From positions 1-40,292 of the forward strand of contig JBBILQ010000020.1 in assembly GCA_037444845.1 (NCBI GenBank): a stretch of 40,292 nt of DNA. Direction: 5' to 3'. The notes below the pieces were generated by a model that saw only the letters and a list, made by a program, of their open reading frames with translations, ran no database searches and was not told the DNA's origin. This stretch comes from JARYMI01 sp037444845 (GTDB taxonomy: Bacteria > Acidobacteriota > Aminicenantia > Aminicenantales > UBA8522). Position 1 is the stretch's first letter; each line of letters starts with the position of its first letter. Shown piece by piece: positions 23,518 through 31,111 of the stretch. Both the position numbers and the translations under genes were made by a program.

Positions 23518-23885
23518 CTCGCCTCCTCTCTTCCAGAATTGCCTTTATTTTCACCGAAATCAGGGGAAATTTCAACACAAATAAAATTTTAAAAAAATTA
23601 AAAAAAACCTTTACTTTTGTATTTTGAGTGGTATAATGATAGTGGCTTTCTTGCGCGGGCTGGAGAAAGCCCCCACCTTTTTGGTTCCCATCATCAACCC
23701 CCCTTTTGCTGACAACAGCCCGCACCTCTTCTGCGCATATATCCGCTCCGCGCATCGTCATTCCGCCGTGAGGAAATGGAAGGTTAAGAGTCAAGGAAAA
23801 AGAATAAAAAGAAGCGCCATGGAAGGGGAGCACGAGCGGTGCGGAGAGAGAGAAGAATAAAAAGCAAACGACGTTTGATGAACGT
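23518..23885. other. 368-base intergenic region with an AT-rich block and no convincing gene
   Basis: The first 120 bases (to about 23640) are extremely A/T-rich and include long A runs. After a plus-strand promoter (23610-23637) the sequence returns to normal composition. It contains the hairpin GGCTTTC with GAAAGCC (about 23644-23672). Short frames exist on both strands, but none has a ribosome site or a recognisable family. Confidence 0.6.
23610..23637 (+). promoter_or_regulatory. Strong orphan promoter with an extended -10
   Basis: TTTACT (23610-23615) lies 16 bases before a perfect TATAAT (23632-23637), preceded by TG one base away (TGGTATAAT). No plus-strand gene follows within 1.3 kb. 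The transcript would begin near 23644 and run toward the 3' end of the convergent gene at 23886. Confidence 0.5.
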
Positions 23886-24746
23886 TCAGGAAATGGGATC
23901 GCCTTCCGGGTATCTGGCGACGACTTCGAGCGGCACTTCGAAAACTTTGCCCCAGCCGCCGAAACGCTGGACAACTTGCGGGCTGGTCAGCCCTCTTTTT
24001 TTCCCGTTCTCGATAAGATACACGGGCCGGTTGGGACGGTTGCTCTGCTCGATGATCATCCAGCCTTCAAACGTCAGCTCAATCATCTCCCCTTCTTCAA
24101 TTTTTTCGAGCGTGTCATTGGACACTTCAACAAGATACTTCCAGGGGTCCTTTCCTCTTCTGAGGTCATAGTTATACCGGAAAAGGCTTTCCAGGTCTTT
24201 AAAAGCGCGCCGGACGTAGCGGCCCGGCCCCCGGCGCTCGATCATGTAGACGGCGTCTCTCCGGGCCTTGACGTATCTCTGATGGAGATAGGCAAGGTTA
24301 TCGGCCATCGGCCACTTCGAGAATTCAGCGCCCATGGCGTTGAGAAGTCTTCGGCAGCCGGAGAGTTCATAAGGCATCACCTCCGCCTTTCTCATGGAGC
24401 CTTCGAGGTCCTGGAAGGCGCGGGTGAGGTAGAAAAAAGCATTATAGAGGTTTGTCCTCAGGAATCCCGCCCGATAATAGTCGGACCTCTCCTCGGTCAG
24501 CCGCAAAAAGAGCCGGCAGGAGGCCAGAAAGGCCTCCGATTTGAAAAGGACCGCCTGTTCCTCATCGGAAATGGCGTTGTTCCAGCCTTTGAAATGGCCA
24601 AAGCTCGTCTCGGCCAGGAAGGACGCCTGCTTTTCGAGTTCAAGGGCCAGGCCGTAGATTTGCTGCCTTCGATCGGCCCTCGCTGCCGAGATCAGCATCA
24701 AGAAGAGGGTCATAAAGAATAGTGTCCTGAGACGATTCTCTTTCAT
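23886..24746 (-). CDS. Secreted protein of unknown function
   Basis: This 286-residue protein starts with a signal peptide (MKENRLRTLFFMTLFLMLIS). It is mostly helical up to about residue 230 (QQIYGLALELEKQASFLAET and similar). The C-terminal 45 residues (VYLIENGKKRGLTSPQVVQR, followed by FEVPLEVVARYPEGDPI) match a short beta repeat often found at the end of secreted wall-associated enzymes. I do not recognise the helical part. GGAGG upstream sets the start at 24746, and the longer reading has no ribosome site. It diverges from the msrC gene. Confidence 0.75.
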   Translation of the reverse strand: MKENRLRTLFFMTLFLMLISAARADRRQQIYGLALELEKQASFLAETSFGHFKGWNNAISDEEQAVLFKSEAFLASCRLFLRLTEERSDYYRAGFLRTNLYNAFFYLTRAFQDLEGSMRKAEVMPYELSGCRRLLNAMGAEFSKWPMADNLAYLHQRYVKARRDAVYMIERRGPGRYVRRAFKDLESLFRYNYDLRRGKDPWKYLVEVSNDTLEKIEEGEMIELTFEGWMIIEQSNRPNRPVYLIENGKKRGLTSPQVVQRFGGWGKVFEVPLEVVARYPEGDPIS

Positions 24747-24774
24747 TTTGTTAACCTCCAGCCTTTTCTTTCCT

Positions 24775-24812
24775 AAGTTAGCGTTGTCCGAGCCTAAAGT
24801 CAACCTTGGCGG
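24775..24812 (-). promoter_or_regulatory. Promoter of the 23886-24746 gene with a palindromic -35 region
   Basis: On the minus strand TTGACT (24798-24803) and TAACTT (24775-24780) are 17 bases apart. The -35 lies in AAGTCAACCTTGGCGG (24797-24812), which recurs with one change at 24886-24901. Its core GTCAA-CC-TTGGC is near-palindromic. Confidence 0.45.
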
Positions 24813-24885
24813 ACGTCTTTGGCAAAAAGTGGACTAACCAAAAAAAGCAAGGGAAAATGATTACCCAACTTTTCGCCATATGGCC

Positions 24886-24923
24886 AAGTCAACCTTGACG
24901 GCGAAAGGCGGCGGTGCTAAATT
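24886..24923 (+). promoter_or_regulatory. Promoter of the msrC-like gene with a palindromic -35 region
   Basis: TTGACG (24895-24900) and TAAATT (24918-24923) are 17 bases apart, giving a leader of about 27 bases. The -35 overlaps GTCAACCTTGAC, a perfect inverted repeat (GTCAA, CC, TTGAC) inside the second copy of the 16-base repeat. Confidence 0.5.
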
Positions 24924-24956
24924 GGCGGAGAACAAAACCGACGGGAGAGATCGGAT

Positions 24957-25415
24957 ATGGACAAAACGAGAAGCTTGGCCAAAAGATACGAACGAATCCA
25001 CGCGCAGCTCGCTGAGCTCTTTCTCAAGACGAAGAACAAAACCTCTCGTCTGGCCAGCATCGTCGCTCTCCTCCACCACAAAATGCCGCACTTCTTCTGG
25101 ACCGGCTTCTACCTCCTCAGCGAAGGCGAGCTTGTCGTCGGGCCCTACCAGGGTTCCCTGGCCTGCCCGGTCCTCGAAAAACACAAAGGCGTCTGCTGGA
25201 CCGGTGTCCAGCGCCGTCAACCTGTCATCGTCCCCGATGTCCATCAATTCCCCGGCCACATCGCCTGCGACAGCCGCTCCAACTCCGAGATTGTCGTTCC
25301 CGTGTACGACGAAAATGGCGAAGTCTGGGCCGTCCTGGACGTCGACAGCCGCGCCTTCGATGCTTTCACAGAAATAGATAGAGAATGGCTCGAGAAAATC
25401 GTTGCCTTGATTTAG
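24957..25415 (+). CDS. msrC: Free methionine-(R)-sulfoxide reductase (GAF domain)
   Basis: This 152-residue cytosolic GAF-fold enzyme reduces free methionine-R-sulfoxide. The fRMsr signature is complete: WTGFYLL, VGPYQGSLACPV, GVCWTG, DVHQFPGHIACDSRSNSEIV and LDVDS. The three conserved cysteines are at 70, 80 and 104, with the same spacing (10 and 24) as Cys84, Cys94 and Cys118 of the E. coli enzyme. GGGAGAG precedes the start. The gene is alone on the plus strand, divergent from a secreted-protein gene. It points to an oxidant-repair capacity in an otherwise anaerobic gene set. Confidence 0.93.
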   Translation: MDKTRSLAKRYERIHAQLAELFLKTKNKTSRLASIVALLHHKMPHFFWTGFYLLSEGELVVGPYQGSLACPVLEKHKGVCWTGVQRRQPVIVPDVHQFPGHIACDSRSNSEIVVPVYDENGEVWAVLDVDSRAFDAFTEIDREWLEKIVALI

Positions 25416-25436
25416 CGGGCCCTCTCGTTCTGTCTC

Positions 25437-26909
25437 TCATTCGGTATAGAATTCAACCACCCGGCGGACAGCCTCCTCGCAGACTTTGCAGAAGGGCTTG
25501 GCTCCTTTGGTGAACATCAAACAATCAACGGCCGGGCGGTAGAGCCCCTGAGCCGAATAGCCAGCGCCTTCCATGGCGCCGACTGTCCCCCAGAACTTGC
25601 TCCGGCGGAGAAATTCATCCACTTTGTTGGCCTGTTTTCGCGACAGCTTCTCGGATTCCTCCTCCAGCCTTTCCACATCGGCTTGCGGCGCTCCCGCTCT
25701 TTTCATGGCCGCTATCCTGGCGTTAACCTCAGCGCGGATTTTCTGGTAGGCGGCGTCCATCAAGTCGAACTCTTCTTTCTCCCAGGGCGTGGGAATCTCG
25801 ATCCTTGGCGTGAGCAAGTCCTTCCATTTGAGGTTCTTCGAGTCAAGGAGGGAGGTGATGTTCGGCTCGAGCGGCTCGACCCCCTTGGGGTAGAATTCGT
25901 TATAGGCGACCTCCGACGTGTAGTACTCGTCGGCCAGACCGGCGAAAGAATGGCCGAATTCATGGAGGAAAAGATAGTCATACCACTGATTGTCCGTTGT
26001 AAAAGTGCAGAAGAGGTTATAAATCCCGCCTCCGCCGTAACGCCTGTGATTGACCATGATGACAAGGGCGTCATAAGGAACATGGGCGGCGATGTTGCGC
26101 AAACTCTTGTTATCTTCTGTCAGGACGTAGCGTTCAGACCCGAGGGAATCAAAAGAGGCGCTGACGGCCGTGTTCTTATAGCTGCCGTGACTCGGCTCAT
26201 CGCAGCCGCTTTCGGCCGAGGGCTTGAAAATACAAGAGAGGTTGAAAAGCCCTGTCCGGCTTTTATAAGGCTCCAGGCTGAAAAAGACCTCGGCAAAGCG
26301 TTTCAAGTCTGCCAGGAGCTTTTTTTCTTCGGCGGCCGTGTAGCCTTCGGCGATGAATGCGATGTCGACTTTCTCATGCGGGTCGCCGCTCTTAAGGACC
26401 TGAAAGACTTTCACGCCCGCAACCAGTGATTCCCTGTTGATGAAGATGTCATCAGGGTCTATCTCGGCGCGAAAGATAGGCTGGAGAATATTCTCCCTGT
26501 TTCGCAACTCGACCGCAAAAATGATTTTGTTCTTGGGATACGGGATGAGGGCGGACTCATGGTATGTCCTTTTAACCCCGCGCAGCGCCAAGTCCGTGGT
26601 CTTGTATTCTCCGAAATAGCTGTCGAAGCCCCGGGAAAAAATGAGCTCGCCCGAGGCGGCATCGTAAATTTTGACGCAATACCGGCCGAGGTTAAAGGGA
26701 TCAAGAAGGTTCTTGAGGCTCCCCGCCCAAACGCCTTGATCGTAAACCTGGTCGATTGTGATAAACTCCTCTTTGGCGTCTCCTCCGTGGAAGGTATCGA
26801 TGCGCATCGTCCGGTCGATAAAATACTTATTAAAATCTGGGGGAGAAGAGGCAGCGAGAATTCCTGAAAAGATCCATATGATGGAAAAAAAGTAAAAACG
26901 CCTGGGCAT
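25437..26909 (-). CDS. Secreted peptidase M64 (IgA-protease-like)
   Basis: This 490-residue protein has a signal peptide (MPRRFYFFSIIWIFSGILAA), an N-terminal beta domain (residues 20-170) and the M64 catalytic domain. The zinc motif HEFGHSFAGLADE gives His316, Glu317, His320 and Asp327. A coiled-coil-like charged stretch (about 385-425) and a Cys pair near the C-terminus (FCKVCEE) follow. M64 enzymes are secreted zinc metallopeptidases, and similar ones are multiplied in Aminicenantes-type genomes. The ATG at 26909 has AGGAGG. It is the last gene of the MEMO1-agmatinase-M64 operon. Confidence 0.92.
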   Translation of the reverse strand: MPRRFYFFSIIWIFSGILAASSPPDFNKYFIDRTMRIDTFHGGDAKEEFITIDQVYDQGVWAGSLKNLLDPFNLGRYCVKIYDAASGELIFSRGFDSYFGEYKTTDLALRGVKRTYHESALIPYPKNKIIFAVELRNRENILQPIFRAEIDPDDIFINRESLVAGVKVFQVLKSGDPHEKVDIAFIAEGYTAAEEKKLLADLKRFAEVFFSLEPYKSRTGLFNLSCIFKPSAESGCDEPSHGSYKNTAVSASFDSLGSERYVLTEDNKSLRNIAAHVPYDALVIMVNHRRYGGGGIYNLFCTFTTDNQWYDYLFLHEFGHSFAGLADEYYTSEVAYNEFYPKGVEPLEPNITSLLDSKNLKWKDLLTPRIEIPTPWEKEEFDLMDAAYQKIRAEVNARIAAMKRAGAPQADVERLEEESEKLSRKQANKVDEFLRRSKFWGTVGAMEGAGYSAQGLYRPAVDCLMFTKGAKPFCKVCEEAVRRVVEFYTE

Positions 26910-26935
26910 GGCCAAACCTCCTGTTTTGCTTCCTG

Positions 26936-27793
26936 TCAATTCTTTCGAGACTCCCGGCCCCTCTTGATCATCTTTCCGGCCGTCTCCTTGATGATCTTAA
27001 CGGCTGCGGCCGCTGTGATCCCAGAGGGGTCGCGCGTCGGGTTGAGTTCGACGACGTCCATCCCGACAAGATCGGCCTTCAAAAAATGGATGATGTCAAC
27101 GGCCTGGCGCGTCGTCAGGCCTCCTGGCTCGTGATGGGAGACGCCTGGCGCGAAGGCCGGGTCGAGAGCGTCCAGATCAAAGGAGATATAAAGGGGGTTC
27201 CGGAAACTCAAGGCCAGCCGGCCCTTAAGATCTTTCATCTCGATCATTCGAACACCATGACGGCCGGCCACAGCCCGCTGGTCTGAAGTGGCGGCCCTGA
27301 CGCCAACCTGGACGAGCTCCTGGGCCAACCCCTCCTCCATTATTCGGGCAAAGGGGGAGGCGTGGGAATAGCGATCACCGTAAAGCTCCTCATACAGGTC
27401 CGGATGAGCGTCAAAATGGAGGATGGAAAGGTGAGAAAATTTTTTTGCCAGAGCTCTCACGACAGGATATGTAACGGAATGGTCGCCTCCCAGGATAATC
27501 GGCCTGGCTTTTTTTCCGACAACTTCCAAAACCGCGGCTTCAACCCGGCTGAAGGTCTTATCCACATCGCCGGACGTATCCACATCACCCCAATCGACGA
27601 GCACGGTCTCTTGCTCAAGGTTGATGCCCAGTTCAGTGAACGGGTTAAGGGCTTTCCCTGTCGAAGCCGCCCGGATGGCTGCCGGCCCCAGAGATGCTCC
27701 CCTGAGGAAGCAGGATTTTTCGTCAAAAGGAATCCCGATGACGGCAAGGTCATACTTCCGGCTTTTTTTGATGGCTCCTCCGAAATCAGTCAT
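26936..27793 (-). CDS. Agmatinase/arginase-family ureohydrolase
   Basis: This 285-residue enzyme has the two-manganese ureohydrolase site: GGDHS (His105), FDAHPD (Asp128, His130, Asp132) and SFDLDALDPAFAPG (Asp206, Asp208). The length and the MTDFGG-type start are near those of the agmatinase branch, which releases urea and putrescine, but arginase, guanidinobutyrase and formiminoglutamase cannot be ruled out by motif. GGAGG lies before the ATG at 27793, within the end of the MEMO1-family gene (15 bases apart). The operon link to a MEMO1-family protein recurs in many genomes and has no known explanation. Confidence 0.9.
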   Translation of the reverse strand: MTDFGGAIKKSRKYDLAVIGIPFDEKSCFLRGASLGPAAIRAASTGKALNPFTELGINLEQETVLVDWGDVDTSGDVDKTFSRVEAAVLEVVGKKARPIILGGDHSVTYPVVRALAKKFSHLSILHFDAHPDLYEELYGDRYSHASPFARIMEEGLAQELVQVGVRAATSDQRAVAGRHGVRMIEMKDLKGRLALSFRNPLYISFDLDALDPAFAPGVSHHEPGGLTTRQAVDIIHFLKADLVGMDVVELNPTRDPSGITAAAAVKIIKETAGKMIKRGRESRKN

Positions 27794-27808
27794 GTCGGGC
27801 CTCCTCGC

Positions 27809-29038
27809 TCAGGAAACTGTCAAGGTGGCAGCAGCAAAGCTGACCGCTGACTTAGTCGCTTCTTCTCGCCAGAATTCATAATCAAGAACCCGGCCCCGGG
27901 ATTCTGGGAAAATTTCGAGAAGCGAGGCCAGGGTCCCGAGCCCGCACACGTTGTACCTGTCCCTGACCCTCCGCGATTCTGCCCACAAAGCTTCAACATC
28001 TCCGCGGCTGAGAGCCTCGAGGAGGGCCTGGTCGTGTTGTTTAGCCTCGAGGAGAAGGGACATCGCCCTTTCCCGGTGGCCAAACTTCGGGCCGATGTGG
28101 GAAAAATCGACGCCAGCAACAAAAAGAGAGGTGCTGCTGTCTTCATCCCAGCAGGCCCTCAGCTCTCCTAAAAACCTGTCCACTTCCGTGATTCGGGAAG
28201 GGCGGGAGACCCGTTCGATATCAGCCGCGAAAGAGCCGCACAGAATGGGGACTAGAGAGAAGGATGTGCCGTAAAGGTGCTGGAGAAAAAGGATCTGGAA
28301 TTCGAGAGAGTGCTCCCGACGGTGGTAAATGTCGTAGGCGGCCACGGCGCAATTGCCCGCTTTTTTAAGTTTGTTGACAATCTCGCGGTCCGTTTTCGTT
28401 CGGCCAAGGGGCGTCTCGTAGTCTTTCTCTGTCAGGCTGAAATACCCTTCATCCAGGCTGTGGCCCGTGCCTAAAAGGAAAACCCGGCGGGGAGAGATGT
28501 TCTTGATCGCCCGGTAGGCTTTGGCGTAGACTCTTTTCCCAACCTCAAGGTCGATGTGCGGAGCGATCAGAGCACAGATGCGGCCGGGAGTGCCAGGGAC
28601 TGCATCATCTCCCCCTGAAAGAAAAAAAGACTCAAGATAATGGGACAGGTCAGGGGGGTTAGCCGGATAAGAATGGCCTGCGTGGGATGCTTCCCTGACT
28701 TCGAGCCGGACATATTCCTCGAGAAGCCGTTCCTTTTCCTTCTGGTACTGCCGGCTCTGCAGAAGAAAAGAGGCTTCCAGCTCAGCGACCATCCTTTCGA
28801 TGAGCCCGCAGTCAACGAGCATCCCCCGCTTCAGCCGGACGAACTCTACCTGGATATCCCGCATAGTCCTCTGGCCGTCGATGAGTCCTAACAAACTCAT
28901 CGCATCGCCCTGGAGAATGACGGGGTCACGGATCAACCCCAGGTGGTCCCTCACGAGCAGGGCTTTTTCTCCCCGGTAGGACGTGGGGATAACTTCCAGG
29001 TCTGTCCTCAGCCGCGGCACAGGGCTGTCTTCTTTCAT
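27809..29038 (-). CDS. MEMO1-family protein with an N-terminal PqqD-like domain
   Basis: Residues 130-405 are the MEMO fold: APHIDLEVGKRVYAKAY, GTGHSLDEGYF, REHSLEFQILFLQHLYG and VDFSHIGPKFGH. They carry the three conserved His; a Ser stands where human MEMO1 has Cys244, as is common in bacteria. The first 110 residues (LRTDLEVIPTSYRGEKAL, LLGLIDGQRTMRDIQ) look like a PqqD-like winged-helix domain, which binds peptides in RiPP and radical-SAM systems. No AmmA or radical-SAM partner is next to it. The start at 29038 lacks a strong ribosome site. The 5' leader contains unusual hairpins (see 29097-29154). Confidence 0.85.
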   Translation of the reverse strand: MKEDSPVPRLRTDLEVIPTSYRGEKALLVRDHLGLIRDPVILQGDAMSLLGLIDGQRTMRDIQVEFVRLKRGMLVDCGLIERMVAELEASFLLQSRQYQKEKERLLEEYVRLEVREASHAGHSYPANPPDLSHYLESFFLSGGDDAVPGTPGRICALIAPHIDLEVGKRVYAKAYRAIKNISPRRVFLLGTGHSLDEGYFSLTEKDYETPLGRTKTDREIVNKLKKAGNCAVAAYDIYHRREHSLEFQILFLQHLYGTSFSLVPILCGSFAADIERVSRPSRITEVDRFLGELRACWDEDSSTSLFVAGVDFSHIGPKFGHRERAMSLLLEAKQHDQALLEALSRGDVEALWAESRRVRDRYNVCGLGTLASLLEIFPESRGRVLDYEFWREEATKSAVSFAAATLTVS

Positions 29039-29096
29039 CGGACTCGGCACTAATAATAGCCTTCATTAAGTACATTTTTTTGGCCAAAAATGCAAT

Positions 29097-29154
29097 ATCA
29101 AGAGAGGCCTGAAAAAAATGGCCTCCTTGATTCATTGTCCTGATTCAAGAAGGC
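29097..29154 (-). other. Two mutually exclusive hairpins in the MEMO1-family leader
   Basis: ATCAAG-A-GAGGCC (29097-29109) pairs with GGCCTC-CTTGAT (29120-29131), a 12-bp stem with one bulge. The same CTTGAT arm (with TCA) can instead pair with TGATTCAAG just beyond (about 29140-29150), with one mismatch. The two foldings share an arm and cannot form together. On the minus strand this is the leader of the MEMO1-family gene. Confidence 0.4.
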
Positions 29155-29162
29155 CATCGAAA

Positions 29163-29212
29163 GGAGGGTGGGGGTAGGGGGGAGAGAGGGATCTTAGCCC
29201 CCTCTCCTTTTT
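29163..29212 (+). terminator. G-rich tract with a terminator-like hairpin
   Basis: 29163-29190 has four or more G-runs (GGG, GGGGG, GGGGGG, GGG), a quadruplex-capable pattern. GGAGAG-A-GGG (29181-29190) pairs with CCC-C-CTCTCC (29198-29207) and five Ts follow on the plus strand. No plus-strand gene feeds it. Confidence 0.4.
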
Positions 29213-29403
29213 CACAACCTCGGCTACGCCTTGGATGATAAAAACTCGAGCCTTTGAGGCTGCGACAACGTCATCCTGGCACAGCCGTGACAGCAGCGCA
29301 ATCCCCTTTGAGGAGGGTTTTGGGGGTGATCTTTCCTCCCCTCCTCTCCTCCCCTTTCGGGCCCAGGCTCGAGCTGGTAGCTTTTCTTTTTCTGAGAAAT
29401 GAT

Positions 29404-29409
29404 TATAAT
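29404..29409 (+). promoter_or_regulatory. -10 element of the ferritin-like gene
   Basis: A perfect TATAAT lies 30 bases before the GTG start at 29439, leaving a leader of about 24 bases. The -35 region is poor, so an activator or an extended -10 may be involved. Confidence 0.4.
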
Positions 29410-29438
29410 CTGAAGGAAAAACACCACAAGGAGGACCG

Positions 29439-30419
29439 GTGGAAAAAGCAAAAACAGTCAAGACGCAGCCGGATGCCCTGAGGATGCTCAACATTGCCCT
29501 GGAGCATGAATGGGCGGTGAGTTTTGAGTACACTATCCACGCTTATTCCATGCCAAAAGGGAAATTTTTCTACGATGACCCCGTCATGAAACTCAAGACT
29601 GACGCGAGGGCTCAGACAATCCAGATCGGGATCGACGAGATGTACCACGCCCTCCAGCTCGGCATCATTATCACTCAACTGGGGGGCGTTCCTTCATTCA
29701 AGACGGATGAAGTCATCCGCTATCCAAGGATCATCGACAACCTCCGGCGGGACAAGATGACAGAAGACCTCGTCACCGACCTCTATCAGTCCGCTGAATG
29801 GGGAGAAGGGGCTTCCCCAAAAATTCAGAATATGGTCCTCAACATTTCTTATGACGAAGTGCGCCACTCGCGCCAGTTTGAGACGATGATCATGACGATG
29901 GAAAAGGAGGGGTCGGCTGAAGCCCTCTGTTTCAAAGAGAGCCCGGAGGCCGCCTCGAGAGAGGATGTCCGGATTCTCCACGACATCACCCGTATGGAAA
30001 ACGAGCTCATGCACCGCTACCTCAAATACGTTATTCTCTTCAGCGAGCACCAGGACCTCAGCCAGCGGCTGTTCAAGAACTCGATCAACCACATGAGGCA
30101 CTGGGACAAGAACTCGGGCATCCTGGTCAAGTTAGGAAGCGTCATCCAGGTTGAGAACGCGGTCAAGGACGCTGACGGGGTCGAAAAAAGCACGAGCCCG
30201 ATACCTTCGTTCTACCCGGGAGAAGACCGGCTGTCTGCCCTGGAAACGCTCATCCCGGCCGAGGAGAAGCTCATTGCCGCCTACGAAAGGCTTCTCGGTC
30301 TCCTGCCGGCGGGCGAGATCAAGGATCAAATCGGCCTTCAGTTAGGGCTCAAGAGAGAACATCTTTTTACCCAGGAATGGCTGCTGACCAATGCCCGAAA
30401 AATCAAAGGGCTTCGCTGA
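29439..30419 (+). CDS. Ferritin-like di-iron protein with two four-helix bundles
   Basis: This 326-residue protein has a first ferritin-like bundle (residues 15-165) with carboxylate and His ligands in place: EHEWAVSFEYTIH (Glu30), IDEMYH (Glu67, His70), Glu120 and SYDEVRH (Glu140, His143). A second helical half (180-320) carries MENELMHRYLKY, EEKLIAAYERL and KREHLFTQEWLL, which look like the helices of another, poorly liganded bundle. Related ferritin-like proteins store iron or consume peroxide. The start is GTG after GGAGG. It heads a two-gene unit with a flavin reductase (75 bases downstream), consistent with reduction of the bound iron. Confidence 0.8.
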   Translation: MEKAKTVKTQPDALRMLNIALEHEWAVSFEYTIHAYSMPKGKFFYDDPVMKLKTDARAQTIQIGIDEMYHALQLGIIITQLGGVPSFKTDEVIRYPRIIDNLRRDKMTEDLVTDLYQSAEWGEGASPKIQNMVLNISYDEVRHSRQFETMIMTMEKEGSAEALCFKESPEAASREDVRILHDITRMENELMHRYLKYVILFSEHQDLSQRLFKNSINHMRHWDKNSGILVKLGSVIQVENAVKDADGVEKSTSPIPSFYPGEDRLSALETLIPAEEKLIAAYERLLGLLPAGEIKDQIGLQLGLKREHLFTQEWLLTNARKIKGLR

Positions 30420-30493
30420 TAGGACGGCCCTGGGGCCGTTAGCGGGAAAATCGCCGCTTGCGGGGAGGAATCCAGGCCTTTCAAGGAGGATCA

Positions 30494-31054
30494 ATGAAGA
30501 GCATCAAGACTCAGCTTAAGCATTTTCAGTATTTCTACCCTTACACCGTGGCGCTGGTGGGAGCTGAAGCCAAGGGCCAGGTGAATTTCATGAGCTGCGC
30601 CTGGCATACGGCTCTCTCCTTCGATCCGCCTCTTTTCGGCGTTTTGATCTCTAAGAGACGCCTCACTCACGGGATCATCTCTGAAGCCCGGGAGTTCACG
30701 GTCAATTTCATCAGCTTCGAGAGGGTGAAACTATCCGCCCAGATGGGCCGAAAATCAGGCCACGACCTCGACAAGGTTAAGGAGTTCAAGGTTCGATTGG
30801 CCCCCTCAAAGGTCATCCAATCCCCGGTCGTCGAGGAAGCCTATGTTGCTTTTGAATGCCGACTGGCTGAAGTCCGGCCCTACGGCGACCACGACCTGTT
30901 TGTCGGAGAGGTCCTGGCGGTACACGAGGAGCCGGGCAGTTTCAACGCCGAGGGAATTCTCAACCCGGGCAAAACCAGGCCGCTTCTATACCTGGGGAGC
31001 GATTTCTACATCACCGTCGACCAGGACACGCTCAAGCATGTCTTGCCTGACTAA
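30494..31054 (+). CDS. Flavin reductase/flavoredoxin-like FMN-binding protein
   Basis: This 186-residue protein has the split-barrel flavin reductase fold: YPYTVALVGAEAKGQVNFMS at the FMN-binding N-terminus, DPPLFGVLISKRRLTHG, EFTVNFISFE and FECRLAEVRPYGDHDLFVGE. Members bind FMN and pass electrons to partners such as ferritin-like or rubredoxin proteins. The ATG at 30494 follows AAGGAGG, so a longer upstream reading is not supported. It follows the ferritin-like gene. Confidence 0.85.
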   Translation: MKSIKTQLKHFQYFYPYTVALVGAEAKGQVNFMSCAWHTALSFDPPLFGVLISKRRLTHGIISEAREFTVNFISFERVKLSAQMGRKSGHDLDKVKEFKVRLAPSKVIQSPVVEEAYVAFECRLAEVRPYGDHDLFVGEVLAVHEEPGSFNAEGILNPGKTRPLLYLGSDFYITVDQDTLKHVLPD

Positions 31055-31111
31055 TATCGACAAGAGCTTTTTTTTAGGCCTTGGTTTCGCTATACTAATA
31101 AAGAAATTTCG

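Larger units (their letters stand above)
29039..29438. other. Gene-poor 400-base divergent intergenic region with repeats and hairpins
   Basis: It lies between the divergent MEMO1-family and ferritin-like genes. It holds a 14-base perfect palindrome TTTTTGGCCAAAAA (29077-29090), the switch-like hairpins at 29097-29154, a G-rich block with a terminator-like hairpin (29163-29212), another hairpin GAGGAGGG with CCCTCCTC (about 29310-29350) and the promoter of the ferritin-like gene. No coding potential is convincing. Confidence 0.5.

Noticed and set aside
23414..23974. 186-residue minus-strand reading frame through the AT-rich intergenic block
   Set aside because: It spans an AT-rich stretch and overlaps the start of the DUF3467 gene; no domain or ribosome site supports it.
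23976..24722. 248-residue plus-strand reading frame
   Set aside because: It is antisense to the secreted-protein gene, which has a signal peptide and a GGAGG site.
25683..26429. 248-residue plus-strand reading frame
   Set aside because: It is antisense to the M64 peptidase with its HEFGH motif.
29163..29190. Functional G-quadruplex
   Set aside because: The G-runs fit the pattern, but sequence alone does not show folding or function, so it is only noted as part of the intergenic region.
29132..29533. 133-residue minus-strand reading frame
   Set aside because: It is low-complexity, runs across hairpins and G-runs, and overlaps the ferritin-like gene start on the other strand.
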